A DNA stretch of 64,000 nucleotides, from NCBI RefSeq assembly GCF_000208865.1, contig NC_018395.1:3816606-3880605 (forward strand), written 5' to 3'. Made by a program: the position numbers and the translations under genes. The notes beneath the pieces are model-generated. The model was not told where the DNA came from and ran no database searches. It saw nothing but the letters and a program-made list of their open reading frames with translations. Numbering within the stretch: the first letter of the stretch is position 1; each line of letters begins with the position of its first letter. This DNA comes from Neospora caninum Liverpool. Lineage: Eukaryota; Apicomplexa; Conoidasida; Eucoccidiorida; Sarcocystidae. Positions 11,128 through 22,165 of this stretch are shown here, in pieces.

Positions 11128-14100
11128 TCAAGTGTTGTGACGGAATGCGCAGCCGATGTCGAGGTGTCCGTGGCCTGAGACAACAGAATCGCGAAACCAA
11201 AAACAACACTCTGTTCGAAAGGAGAACGGCCACTGTATCCACCGCAACGGGTTGCTGGGACGCCGACTGACCGCGGATTTGTTTCGCGGACTGGAGAGAC
11301 TCGACGACGCATGGTGCGTCGGAAACGCTCAGAGCGAAGGAAAGGCGATCAAGGAAATTGATCCCCCTCGTACCTTTGTCAGACATCGAACGGAACATCG
11401 TGAGGGCCGCGTCCGTCACGGGGCAAGTCAGGGGGTGAGCCTGAGGTAACAGACGAGAGGTGACAGAATCAGGTATCTCGCGTCCTTTGCCTAACAGTCC
11501 CTTCGTTTCATGTGCAAAGCGCGACAGGTGCGTGGAAGGCATATTTTCGCTCTGTCTGTTTTAGCTTCCACTTTTTCGGTCCCTTGTGCACGGCACGCCG
11601 TCTTGCCGCTCTGTCTCTCGTTCAGCAGCAGTCCCTCCTCTGAGCACTGTGCGTGTGTGGAAAACATGCACTCTAGCGTCTCAAGTTTGCTGCGTTTGGT
11701 CAAGATCTGGTTTTCGCGCGCGTCGTGTGCTTTCTCTGCTTCGCATCTCTCTGCCTCCTTACCTCGAAAGCGTCTCGGCATAGCACTAAGTCCTTCACAA
11801 TTAAGTCAACTGAGAAGCCGCCTGCATACGCGCGACTCGCTGGTGCGCCGTCCACGATCCCTGGTGCAGGGTTGTACTGCTCCGCCGACCAGCATCTGCA
11901 TGCCCAGACGGGGAAAACGGAAGTTTCTCTCAGTCCAGTCTCTTTTTGCGAATGTGACGCAAGAACACGTTCTCCCCACCGAAAACGCAGCTCCGTCGAC
12001 ATACAGTTCCACGCCCAAATGCAGGCGCCACGGCCCACGAGACAGCTGTCCTGCATGCAGCGGGACTTGGGTGCCAGTAAGCCTTTGCAGAGAAGCAGAA
12101 ACGGTCCACCGAGGCGAGGACAGACACGGCTGCCAACGGTTCTGTACAAGGGCCGACCCGCTCCGCGACAAGCGCCCCAGAGAAAAGGCCGCATGCTGTG
12201 AAAGTGCACGTGTCGCTCATTCGGAAACGACGCACCTGCCAGAAGAGGCATTGACCACGTCGTTAAGAAGCTTGAGATCGACACCAAGAGCCTCCCCCAG
12301 CCGAAATGCCTCGGCCACGCCCAGCATGGAGGCAGCCAAGATGAGGTTGTTGCACACCTGCATGCAATGCCACGGGAAAAACGCGACCACAACGAATCTG
12401 GAGCGGAAGACGACACTTCTTAGAGTTCGGCGGAGAGGCAGGATGAGCACCGAAGGAAGAAACGCACGTCCCGAAACTGCCGACACAGAGTGCATTCCCG
12501 GGACTCGCAACTTAGAGCATGCCAACTACACAGAATAAATAAAAAGTCGCGTTTTCGCGCACACCACAGACAGCGGCAAACTGACCGACACCCGGCAGCA
12601 GAGCGAGCAGCCCGTGAACAGGATGGAGTCCCCCACAACCTGCTCGTCCACAAACTAAAAAGGTCAGGACGAAGTGTGCATGCAGTGAAACGGTGGGAAA
12701 CTGAAACATCGACTTCTCTCCGCTGGATGACTGCTTTCGTCCTGTGCTTGGGGGCGTCCCCCTCGAAGACGAGCGGGAACATGTTGGCTGTTACGATCGC
12801 TCTAGAGACAGGAAGGAGACGAAGGACTGCGCCTTCGTTTGGCCTTCCCATCTCGACTACAACCGTTCTCGGTCTCTCCACTCTCCACTGCACAAGCAGA
12901 ACGGAAGCGACAGCGGTCGCCTCTCCCGCCCGTGCCTGAGGAGTGGAAAAAAAAGTCATAAAAACCGCGCAGGCAAGGGAACTTTCGCATTCACTGATCC
13001 AGAAAACTGTGAAGCGACACGTGTGGAATGGCGAGACTTCGGACACCGTAGGGTATGACCGTTGTGTCCACGACACCACACATAAACAAAAACGGCGTCG
13101 GAGTACGCGTTGCGATTCAGGAAACCTCACGTGCGTCGAAACAGAACACAGAAATAAGAGTTCGTCCAAAGCGCCACGCGTGCTGGTGTCGTAGTTCCAC
13201 GTTAAACACAAGCGACTGGACTCTGTGAAAAAGCCGGCGGGAGATGGAGCCGCGACAGTTCGATGTGCGGAAGAGGCTAGTGGCGTACATGCGGCACAAT
13301 GCGGGGCAGCGCGAGACCAAAACAGAGAGATTGGTCGGGAGGAAATGAGCGAGGGCGACAAAGAGCACTCAACCGCGCACCTTAAAGGCCTGTCCCGTGC
13401 CTACGGCTTCGCCGCAGTGCACGACTCGTGAGCCCATCAGACGGAGAAGAGGCGAAGCGATCGCGACATCATTCCTCGATCCTCCCACCATGAAGGTGAG
13501 AGTACCGGCAGTAGCAGCTGAGGCAGCGATGCAACACAGCACAGGGACACCTCTGGAAGAAACACGGAAGACAGGACTGCCACGCCCGGAGAGGAAACGA
13601 GAAGGTAGAAAAGAGGCACAGGTGGGAAACGACGCAGAGAAAAGACCACACATGCGCAGAGGAAGTGGGAGATACAGAGAATCCCGCCCGAGACGGGACG
13701 GATCCAGCACATCCCTTCTGGCCTTCGTCTCGCCTCAGGTTTGATGTCTTTCCTCGATTCTTACCTGGGACGCCGCCAGACACTGGAGCATCGACGAAGT
13801 GATGACCTCGGCGCTCCGCTCCTGCGGCAACCTGCAGCGACGACAGGGACGAGACATCGAGAACCGAGATGGGCCACGGTTCAGACGTCTATAGGCAGGA
13901 TCCAGCCTGCTGGCCGCCTTTGCGCAGCCCAACATTTGAACCGTGGCCACATTTTCTCGGCTGTGAGTGTATTATCTCGTAAAGCCTCTCCCACGGATGT
14001 CCCCTTCTGTCGCAACGCAGGGCGCTCTCCCAGACGCGATACCCCAAGTCTCGCTAAAAGGGTACAGAGGGATTTCATGGCCAGGACAACGCGCCTGTGT

Positions 14101-15122
14101 CCCTTTGTTTCAGGGTAATTTACCTCGGCAGCCTGCAAAGGTCCGATAGTGCTACAGTCGATAACGAGCGCACGACACGTCCCGGGGGCTTCCACGTTCT
14201 TCGCGCATGCATGTCCATCGAGGGCGTCTAGCAACCCGTGCTTGGAAAACAGAACCTCTCCGACGTGACGTCCTGTCGGCAGCATGCAGACGACGAGGCC
14301 GAACGGCGATCTTTCTCCACCACTCTGTCGCGCCAAGGTCGGCGTAGCGCCTTCGTTCGTCTCGCCCGGATGCGCCTCGTTCTGAAGAGCGACGGGATGG
14401 GGAAACTCAGAAGACATGGCGAGAAACGGATGGCGGCGCTCGCGTAAGGGGTCTGACGCCTGCATTCGAGTCTTCGCGTCGTCCTGTTGTCTGCGCGCTT
14501 CAGTTCCGCGAGCTCGCAACTCTGGATTCGACGAGAAAATCGACTCTCGCAGTTTGCAGCCGAGGTCCTCCACGGAACAAGCGGGGACTGCGCCGAACTG
14601 CGTAACGTACTGTACGGCTCGGGGTTTTAGAGGGTCATAGACGCACAGACGCACACCACGCCGCGCCAAGAGAGTCGCCATGGGCAGCCCCATATTGCCC
14701 AAGCCTAAGAACCCAACAAGCGGTCCTCTTTCCATCTCAGCGTTTTCTTCGCTCTTCGCTGCACGGCCTGAGCCGCCAAGCGCCTGCAGCGGAGGCTCCT
14801 GACGGGAGGGGATCCCATGCGGGGCGCAGCCGAGAGGGGAGCGTGCGCAGGAGGCGAGGGTTCGACGACGTGGAAACAGAGAGAGTGAAGTCTCTCTGAA
14901 CGAGACAGGAAGGTCAGGCAGAGAGCGTGGACTCTCCCTTCCTGTGGGCAAACACAGATGAGTCGCGGGGAGAAACCGCCCGATAAAAGAGCACATGCTC
15001 CCCCGTACTGCCAACCCCGCCCCGCATCGAGCCTGCCGAAAGGCAGTCAAACGGAAGGGAGGAACGGTTTGGGCACATCTACCTGCTGACGTGAAGAGAA
15101 ATGAGAGGGACACGGTCGCCAT
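11128..15122 (-). CDS. 3-hydroxyisobutyrate dehydrogenase family protein, probably mitochondrial
   Basis: Seven exons join in frame: 15122-14124, 13831-13765, 13517-13381, 12357-12236, 11895-11763, 11440-11374 and 11174-11128, giving 523 residues. The first ATG of the frame opens an Arg-rich, acid-poor stretch (residues 1-60), a typical mitochondrial presequence. Next come the Rossmann motif VGFLGLGNMGLPMA (near 136-149), CSTIGP (323-328), FVDAPVSGG (345-353), the GTGQAFKVCNN motif whose Lys401 is the family's catalytic lysine, and SSGRCW. Family members oxidise beta-hydroxyacids with NAD; 3-hydroxyisobutyrate in valine breakdown is the best match, but a related beta-hydroxyacid dehydrogenase is possible. 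An extra segment of about 85 mostly charged residues (about 188-273) interrupts the NAD-binding domain. The last 47-base exon encodes GHGHLDIGCAF, where relatives usually have GKDFSSV. Confidence 0.9.
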
Positions 15123-17196
15123 TTGCAGACAGGAGAAAAAGCCGCGTCCGGAGAGTGGAACCGCACTACGAGACAGAGTAGTCCAAACACTGGAATTTCG
15201 CCGCCACTCGGATGTAGCATTGGCCAAGGCCTCTGGTGTACAGACACCCCGGCGTTCACAGTTTGCAGGGGATTGCCTGGATACACAAGACTACCAGTCA
15301 CAGGTTTCTTGAACCAAAAAGAGAGGTGGCCTCCCGTCTTCTTCCCCGTGCCAACGTTCCCAAGAGTTATTCATCTCGCCGCGCCCACAGGTCGCCCTCT
15401 TTGCGGAACTCGAAGCGCACAACGCACGCGGACGACGCCATTCCGTATCCAAAAACTGCGCCATCGAACTTGATGTGCGACTTCCGCGGTTACCGGAACC
15501 CCACATGATGCCACATAATTTCAGGAACATAACAAAACCTCTGGTGGACACACCTGACGACAAGCTTCCACATGTCCCACCCCGCTTCGATTCTCCCCAC
15601 CAGTTTTTGGACGGGTTACCCCTCGAACTCGAGGCGCGCGTGTGTATGCTGGTGTGCAGATGCACGATGTTCTTGGTCCTCCCGTTTCCGCGGAAAAAGC
15701 GGCGAAAGTGGCGTCGGCGAAGAATAAGCGAAGCGAAAAAGGCTCGCGTGCTCGATTCATTTTCGTGAGTTCTGTCCGGGCGGATCCGGGGAGAGAAAAA
15801 AGGGTAACGGTATCGTCGACACGTGATAGGAGGCCGCAAGGGCAGGTAAGAACGAAAGCCGAGCTTCCGGTTATACGCCGAACTGGGCGTAGAAAAGAAG
15901 AGAGAAAAGATGTTTGCGAGGTCACGCTGGAGGCTGATCGCTGCCTGCGCTGAGAGGAACAACAAGGACGGAGCGTTCTGCTGCAAAGCGCGAGCGGCAG
16001 CAGAAATATCGGGAAAAAAAGAGATTCACCCGGCCCGCTGAGAGTCGTCGTCCCTGGTAATTGGTGTGCGTAGTCGCCCGAAAAGTGTCGTTTTTTCGGT
16101 TTCGCCAAGCCTCCGCGCAGAGAAACTGGGAAGCCTCTGGTGGGGTGTGGTTGTGCCTGGCGTCTGTCTATACACTGTTTTTCCACACCTCCAGTTTCAC
16201 AGCAGAGAGGCGCATGTAATCGAGTCCTGCCAGGCGGGCTTCTGCTTTCCGTACACCTTCGGAAAATCTCGCGACGCCCCAGAAAATAGGCTCTCTTTTT
16301 CTTCTTTGGCACGCGCCCATACCGTCGGGGGGCACCTGGAAGGACGCTTCACAACTTCCCGTACCTTCCCGGCTGTCTCCCTCCACCGCGAGAGCTTCGC
16401 TTGGCGCCTTGAAGTCATATTCCCTGCTCCGTTCCTCCTTCCTCCGCTGTCTCTTGCCGGCACCTCTTCTTTCGCGAGTCTCTCCACGTGTCAATAAGAC
16501 TTCACGAAGACCCGGAACGGCGGCCGAGAGACGGCGGGGTCGCCCGTCTCCAAGGAGACCTTCTCCCAGGATTTTGGAACGACGAATGCGTCGACAAACG
16601 GCTTTGCCGCCGTTACGCTCTGGCTACAGTCGCACCTTGCTCATAAGCCGTGACTCGTGCGTCTTGCATTCGTCTGGGGTGTCCCTCAGCAGGGTCATTC
16701 CCGGCTGCTTCTGTGTTTGCTGCTCGAAAAGTGCAATCTTTCCCCCTCCGTCGTCTCTCTCAAAAAGGGTGCGCCACAGCCCCTAGTCGCATTGTCTCCG
16801 GCTCGCGGCGTTCCCTTCCCCCTTCTCACCCAGGAGGCTTCCGCTCTCCGTTCCACTCGGTGCCTCGGGACTCTCAGGTGTGCATCTCTGTTTCTTCGCG
16901 AAGCCGGCTCTTCTCCGACTCCTTTTCTTACACCCTTTCTCTGCTCAGAGAGAGTGAAGCCCCGCCCGTTGCGCTTTCTGACAGCCCCAGGGACAGCCTC
17001 TCCTCGTGCCTCTCTTGTCCAGTCCGCGCGAATCCTTCGCCTCCGATCAACACGCGGTCTCTCTCCCAGTGTCCGCTGCCGTCGGCTCTGCACTCATTGC
17101 TGCGCCTGTCTCCGCAGTTTCCCGGCTCGGCGCGCCTGCGTCCTGTGCGGCCACCTTTTTCCGCTTGCGCCAGACGCAGGTTTTTGTGCATGCACG
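15123..17196. other. divergent intergenic region between dehydrogenase and CK2 beta
   Basis: Divergent 5' flanks. The stretch 16657-17196 is open in the CK2 beta frame but contains no in-frame ATG, so it is read as 5' UTR. It is GC-rich with many pyrimidine tracts. No other gene is visible. Confidence 0.55.
16527..16533 (+). promoter_or_regulatory. WGAGACG-type promoter heptamer
   Basis: AGAGACG in plus orientation, 664 bases upstream of the CK2 beta ATG. The WGAGACG heptamer is an experimentally known activator element in several T. gondii promoters. A seven-base match occurs often by chance, so support is positional only. Confidence 0.3.
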
Positions 17197-18106
17197 ATGT
17201 CTCTCGCGTCTTCGGGTTCGCGCGGCGGGGCGGGCGGCACCCGTCCTTCCCACTTCGGCTCGGATATCGCCTCTCCTCTGTTGCCGGCAGTCGGCGAGCG
17301 GGAGGAGCCGAGGCAGCTGAGCCGTCAAGAGGCTGAGAGCCGCCTCCGTGAAGAGCCGTCGAACGTGCGCTCAGCGGCTGTAGGTACAGCCGTCTTCACC
17401 CGCGGGTCGGAGGAGGAGGACGACGAGGAAGACGGCGAGGAAGAAGGCGAAACCTGGATCTCCTGGTTCTGTGCCCTCGAGGGCCACGAGTGCTTCAGCG
17501 AAGTCGACGAAGAATACATCAAAGACACCTTCAACCTCTTCGGCTTGAAGCCCCTCATCGGCAACTACGACGCCGCCCTCGACATGATTCTCGGCGCGGC
17601 GCCGGACGACGAAGACATCGACGAGCAGCACTTCCTCGAAGTCTATCGCGATGCGATGGACCTCTACGGCCTGATCCACTCGAGATATGTCATCACGCCA
17701 AGAGGCTTGGCTCAAATGGTAAGACGAAACGAGGAAGAAAACGGCCAGGGGCGCTCCAGGTGCATGCGGAACACGAACGGCGCCAGAGACACGGCGTTGC
17801 CTCGAGACTCTGTCTCGCCTTTCTTCATGTTTGCATTTCTGCACTCACCGGACTTGTACCTCTCTGCAGCTGACTCTGTGTCCGGTGCGTGGCGTGGAGT
17901 CATCAACACGCACATCGGGACCGACCTCTCTCGGGGTGGGGGCCTCTCTGTGTGCCTCTTCCACTTCCGCTGCTTTCCAGCCCCCGTTAGTGGCTCCGGC
18001 CCTGGAGGTGTCTGGCGACGAATCTACCCCGTGCCGGCGCGATTGTGGCGATGCATCTACATCCATGTCTATATCTCTCGACATCTAAGTCGAGATCTAT
18101 CTCTAT

Positions 18107-18144
<38 letters not shown>

Positions 18145-20145
18145 GTATATATGTATATATATATATATATATCTGCCTCTGTCTCTCTCTCTCTATCTCT
18201 CTGTCGTATCTCAAGTGCATCTTCAGACACATTTACATACTTTAGGGCGAATGTGTGGGATCGTGGCTGCCATGTATGTCTAAAATTGTTTTGGTTTTGC
18301 AGCGCGAAAAGTACATTTCAGGGCAATTTGGCGAATGCCCTCGCGTCCTGTGCGACCGCCATCCTGTCTTGCCTCTCGGCATTTCTCCAGATCTCAGCTC
18401 GCATCGTCTTCGGGTGTGTCACTAAAAAAATTGATTCCACAAATTAAACGAACAGGAAATTTTAACGAGGCACAGAAAGAGCCGCACATCGATGTTCAAC
18501 GGCGCCTGCTTCAGCTTTTAGGCCTGTGTCTTATCAGGACTCCTGCCTGTCAAAATACGTGTTCTTGTGTACATCTCCGTCTCTCGCGACTTTTCTGTTC
18601 CTGTGCAACTAGGTTGCTTGCTTTCCATCTCTGGTAGACCGGAGATTTCGAGTGCCCGCATCGAAGGGTGTATCGACGTTGTGTTCGTCGATATACGCAG
18701 AGGAAGGGATGCATGCAAAGGGGTGCATGCGCACCGCGCGCCCTTGTTTGCCCACCGTTTTCTAGGGGAATCGGATGTACGGAAACGTATGTGGCCGTCT
18801 TTGGATTTGCCTCTGAATCAAAGGCGCTTGTTCTTTTCGTTTCCTCGTTCAGCTGTATTGCCCCCTTTGCCAAGAGGCCTACGACGTGCGCGAAGGCAGT
18901 GAAGAAGCGAAAGACATCGACGGCGCTTTCTTCGGTCCTTCCTTTCCCCACATTTTCCTTCAGACATTCCCGAACTTGGTGAGAGCTGGCCTTCTCTTCC
19001 GTGTCTTCTGCGTTCCCCGTCTCTTCACTTTGCCGCTTTTTGCTTCCTGTCGCTGTCCACGCGCTTTGTGGCACCGCGGGGCGCGCGGTTTCCCCGTCCA
19101 GGCTCTAGGCTTCCGAACCGCCCCGCCTTTCCCCCGCAAACGCCTCCTTCATCGGCGAATTCCTCTCGTGTCGATGCGCGCCGCAGGTACCCCTCGACGT
19201 CCCGGTGCCGTACCAGCCGAAAATCTTCGGCTTCCGCGTCCACAACAGAAAGTCCATCGTTCAACTGAAGCTCGAGAGGGTGAGCGTTTTGCCTGGGCCA
19301 CTCCGCCACGCGTGCCTACTTTCGCTGTCTCTCTGTCTGCCTTCCGTCTCGACCGCTAGTTTCCTCGCCGAGAAAACTGCGGTCCTTCACGTCGTGGGGG
19401 GTCGTCTCTCGCCTCTCTCTCCACCTCGTTCGTTCCTTTCGTCGCCGCTCGCTGCACATGGCAGAGCCTCTCCATTCTCCCCTTCAGCCCTTTCCAGAGG
19501 GCCTCTGGGACAGTCGCACACCCCACACTCCCGGTCTCCAGCGTGCTTCGTCTCGTCGCGCGCGCGTTGCGCCTGTGTGGGGCCGCGTCGAGCACACGAA
19601 CCTTGACGCCCGTTTGGCGTCCTCCGTGTGAACGTCGGCATCTCTTTTGTCGACCGACACCTTCCCCGTCGCCCGTGCCTTTCCACGTAAATGTCCACTG
19701 TCTCGCTTCCCGCGTTCGCGTCGACGCCGCGTGGGTCTCCATCGTCCGCCATTCGCTCTCTCCTCGCCCCGCTAGGGCGTTGTCTCGACTTGTTTCCTCA
19801 GGACTTGCCTCGCTCTCCGTCCCCGTCAGTGCGCGGCTCTTGCCGTGGCTTACCGGTCTGCTTCACGTCTCTTCTTTCTTTTTTGTGATTCGCTTTTAGG
19901 GCGAGTACGGAGTCGACTGCGTGCCTGCGGGGAGCACGCGGCCAGCGCTCGCCGCTTCGGCTGCCGGACCGGCAACCTCTGGAGCCGGCGAGGAGGCGCG
20001 AGCAGAGCGCGACACAACTTCCCAGGTGGGGGCTGAGAAGAAGGAAGAGACGCTGACGGCGGAGACAGGCGACGCTGCGTTCTCCAAAACAGTCGGCGAG
20101 GCCTTCAGCAGACCCTCGGGAGACTGGAAGATCTCCGGGACGTGA
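17197..20145 (+). CDS. CK2B: casein kinase 2 regulatory subunit beta
   Basis: Five phase-0 exons: 17197-17718, 18303-18413, 18853-18978, 19187-19279 and 19900-20145, total 365 residues. Hallmarks in order: WISWFC (residue 87 on), the EVDEEYI and ALDMIL helices, YGLIHSRY, the zinc-binding pairs ECPRVLC and YCPLC, then [13 protein letters not shown] and [11 protein letters not shown]. These are the conserved CK2 beta core, which dimerises through the zinc ribbon and docks the catalytic alpha subunits. The start is the first ATG in frame. Compared with the usual 215-residue protein it has an extra N-terminal region of about 85 residues ending in a strongly acidic run (71-85), and a C-terminal extension of about 80 residues, low-complexity and Ala/Glu/Thr-rich, encoded almost entirely by the last exon. 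Both additions are outside the core fold. Confidence 0.97.
18105..18173. repeat. (TA)n microsatellite with TGTA interruptions
   Basis: About 69 bases of TA repeats broken by ATGTAT units, followed by a CTCT-rich tract. It lies in the first intron of the CK2 beta gene, about 130 bases before the exon 2 acceptor. Confidence 0.95.
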
Positions 20146-22165
20146 ATCCGAGGGCGCGCTGAAGACGAGAAACACAGACGAACCAGGGAACGTAGTTCAA
20201 GCGAATAAGAAGAGGAAGAAGCTAACGAGAAGACGACCAAGATGGAGACAGGGACGTTGCGGTGGAGATGAGAGGAATGAGTGTTGTTTTGGTCAGAGAG
20301 TTGGCGGGGGACCAAGGGGCGTGTTGTCGAGGGACCGGTCGGCGGCGGCCGGCTTGACACGGAATCGTCTCGCCTTCACCGAAATCGCTCCGAGGTAAAA
20401 ACGGTATCTGGTACATTTGGTCTTCTCCCTTTTGCGATCTCGGCATCGTCCCATCACCCGCCTGTGCCTGTACGAACAACGCGTCTCCACCTGGAGACGT
20501 GTGCGTGATTTTGTGTGTATTTGCGTAGATGTGTGTATTTGTCTTGGCGTCGTTGACACAGTCACGTCCGTGCCGGTGGCGCACGCCGGCGAGGAATGCT
20601 GAGAGGACGGGAGTGTTTGCGCGACGAAGGCGGAACGAGGAAAAGAGGCGAGTGAAGCCGGCGCTGCGGGAGTCTTATCGGCCTCTGTCGCTACCCGCCC
20701 TTTAGGAAATATAGCCTCGGGAGGATCGGTGACAAGCGAAGCGCGAACGAGGCCGAGAGGGAGAGGAAAAGATGGAAGAGTGAAGAGAAGAAAAGGAGAA
20801 GAGAGAAGAATGTGAGAAGATAGAGGAGAGAGGGTCGAAGTGAGGGTACGTGGCCGCGGTGGCCAGAGTGGATTGGCGGTTGTTGGCCTTGTCGCCGAGG
20901 GAAGAAAAAGTGGAAAGGGAAGAAAAAGTGGAAAGGGAAGAAAAAGCGGACAGAGTGGCGGTGAGAACCGAGTGTTTCTGTGCATCTGAAACGGCGCAAA
21001 CGGGCACCATGGTTGACGAGTCTCGATACGCAAACTGCGATGCGGCTTGGACACTTCCAGGAGCAAATTGTAGGGCGGCGGCCCGTAGGCTATGCACGCG
21101 GACCTCGACACAGGATTTGTGCAGCAGTGCTGAGGGAGTGAGGCGGGTACCGGCTCGTCAGTCGTGTATCGCATCAGACCCAGTTAGGGGTATCTTTTCG
21201 TGGACAAGAAACGCGGCGTTTTATCGCAGCCACATGCACAGCAAAACGGGAGAACCACACATATAACAGCACGGCGGCGATGTGGGAAACAAAAGTGCAT
21301 CCTAGGAATCGACAGGTCACTGCTGAGACGGTCGTTCCCTGGAGGCGAATCCAAGCCACGAACGAGACAGGCGTTTTTGCCATTTTCTAACGGATCCCTT
21401 CTAACGCGACGGCGTAGCGGGTGGGCGCATAAGGCCAGAAGGCACCCGTCGCAAGGGGCGGAGAACACAGGCAAGTCTCTCTCATGGCTTGGGTGCTGTC
21501 TGTACACCAAACACTCCAAGCGGCTTCGCTCCGTACTTTGAAACTCGATAGAGCCGAGAGGAGACGGCGTCAGAGGGAGAGAAGCAGGCGTGCAGTTTGA
21601 TAGGAGATCACAAAGATCTCCTGAAGAGAGAACGGAAACGCGAGAGTCTCTCGCGACCACGGGGAGTCTCTCGGAGGGATAGGATAATGTCGAGGCGCAC
21701 ACACGAGACAAACATTCAGCACCGCCTTGCGTTAATCGAAAAGAAATGACGCTCTGCTAACTAAAAATGCAAGAGCAGCCGTCTGTGACAGTGACGGAGC
21801 CTTGTTCAAAAAATTTGAACGCCGTCTCAGGTCTCCATGGAAGGAGGCCACAGCTTCTATCTCTCTCCTCTCGAGGAACCCACGGCTGGAAAAAACATGT
21901 GAACTCTCATATGAGCAACACCAGACACTCCTGATTATTTTCTCCGCCCTTCCAGCGAATGCAACCGGCTTGGATCTTGGTTTGCGTCCAAGTTGCTTTT
22001 GGACGCCCGTCGCCCGCTCCTTTTCCTCTTGTGGTTCCCTCCTTTCTTTTCTCTCGTCGGCCTGTGCTCAGCTTCTTCCTGTTCGGTGCTCCGCGTTTTG
22101 GATTCGTGCCGAGCCGTGCGTTTTCTGCCTCTCCTTTGCGGCTCTGCTTCCGCGCCTCCCGTCGC
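20146..22165. other. convergent 3' intergenic region between CK2 beta and Toc75
   Basis: The two genes end toward each other, so this 2 kb should hold both 3' UTRs and terminators. Several long frames exist on the minus strand (for example 21174-20293), but they have no domains, shift with the purine-rich composition, and are judged spurious. It contains a purine-rich block (about 20734-20835) and an 18-bp tandem repeat. Confidence 0.55.
20899..20950. repeat. 18-bp tandem repeat, about 3 copies
   Basis: The unit GGGAAGAAAAAGTGGAAA occurs at 20899-20916 and 20917-20934, with a third, partly degenerate copy to about 20950. It continues the purine-strand bias of the preceding region. Confidence 0.9.

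Noticed and set aside
11510..12538. 342-codon plus-strand frame
   Set aside because: It runs antisense across conserved exons of the hydroxyisobutyrate dehydrogenase gene, whose minus-strand reading has clear motifs.
16657..17196. Upstream extension of the CK2 beta frame
   Set aside because: Open and in frame, but it lacks an ATG and has the composition of a pyrimidine-rich leader; translation most likely starts at 17197.
18105..18173. TA-rich tract as a centromere, origin or mobile-element footprint
   Set aside because: Similar TA tracts occur in introns across the window (25.9, 46.8, 49.3, 57.3 kb); ordinary microsatellite expansion explains them.
20293..21174. Long minus-strand frame between CK2 beta and Toc75
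   Set aside because: Its sequence is simply the complement of a purine-rich tract (Pro/Ser/Leu/Phe repeats) with overlapping rivals in other frames and no motif.
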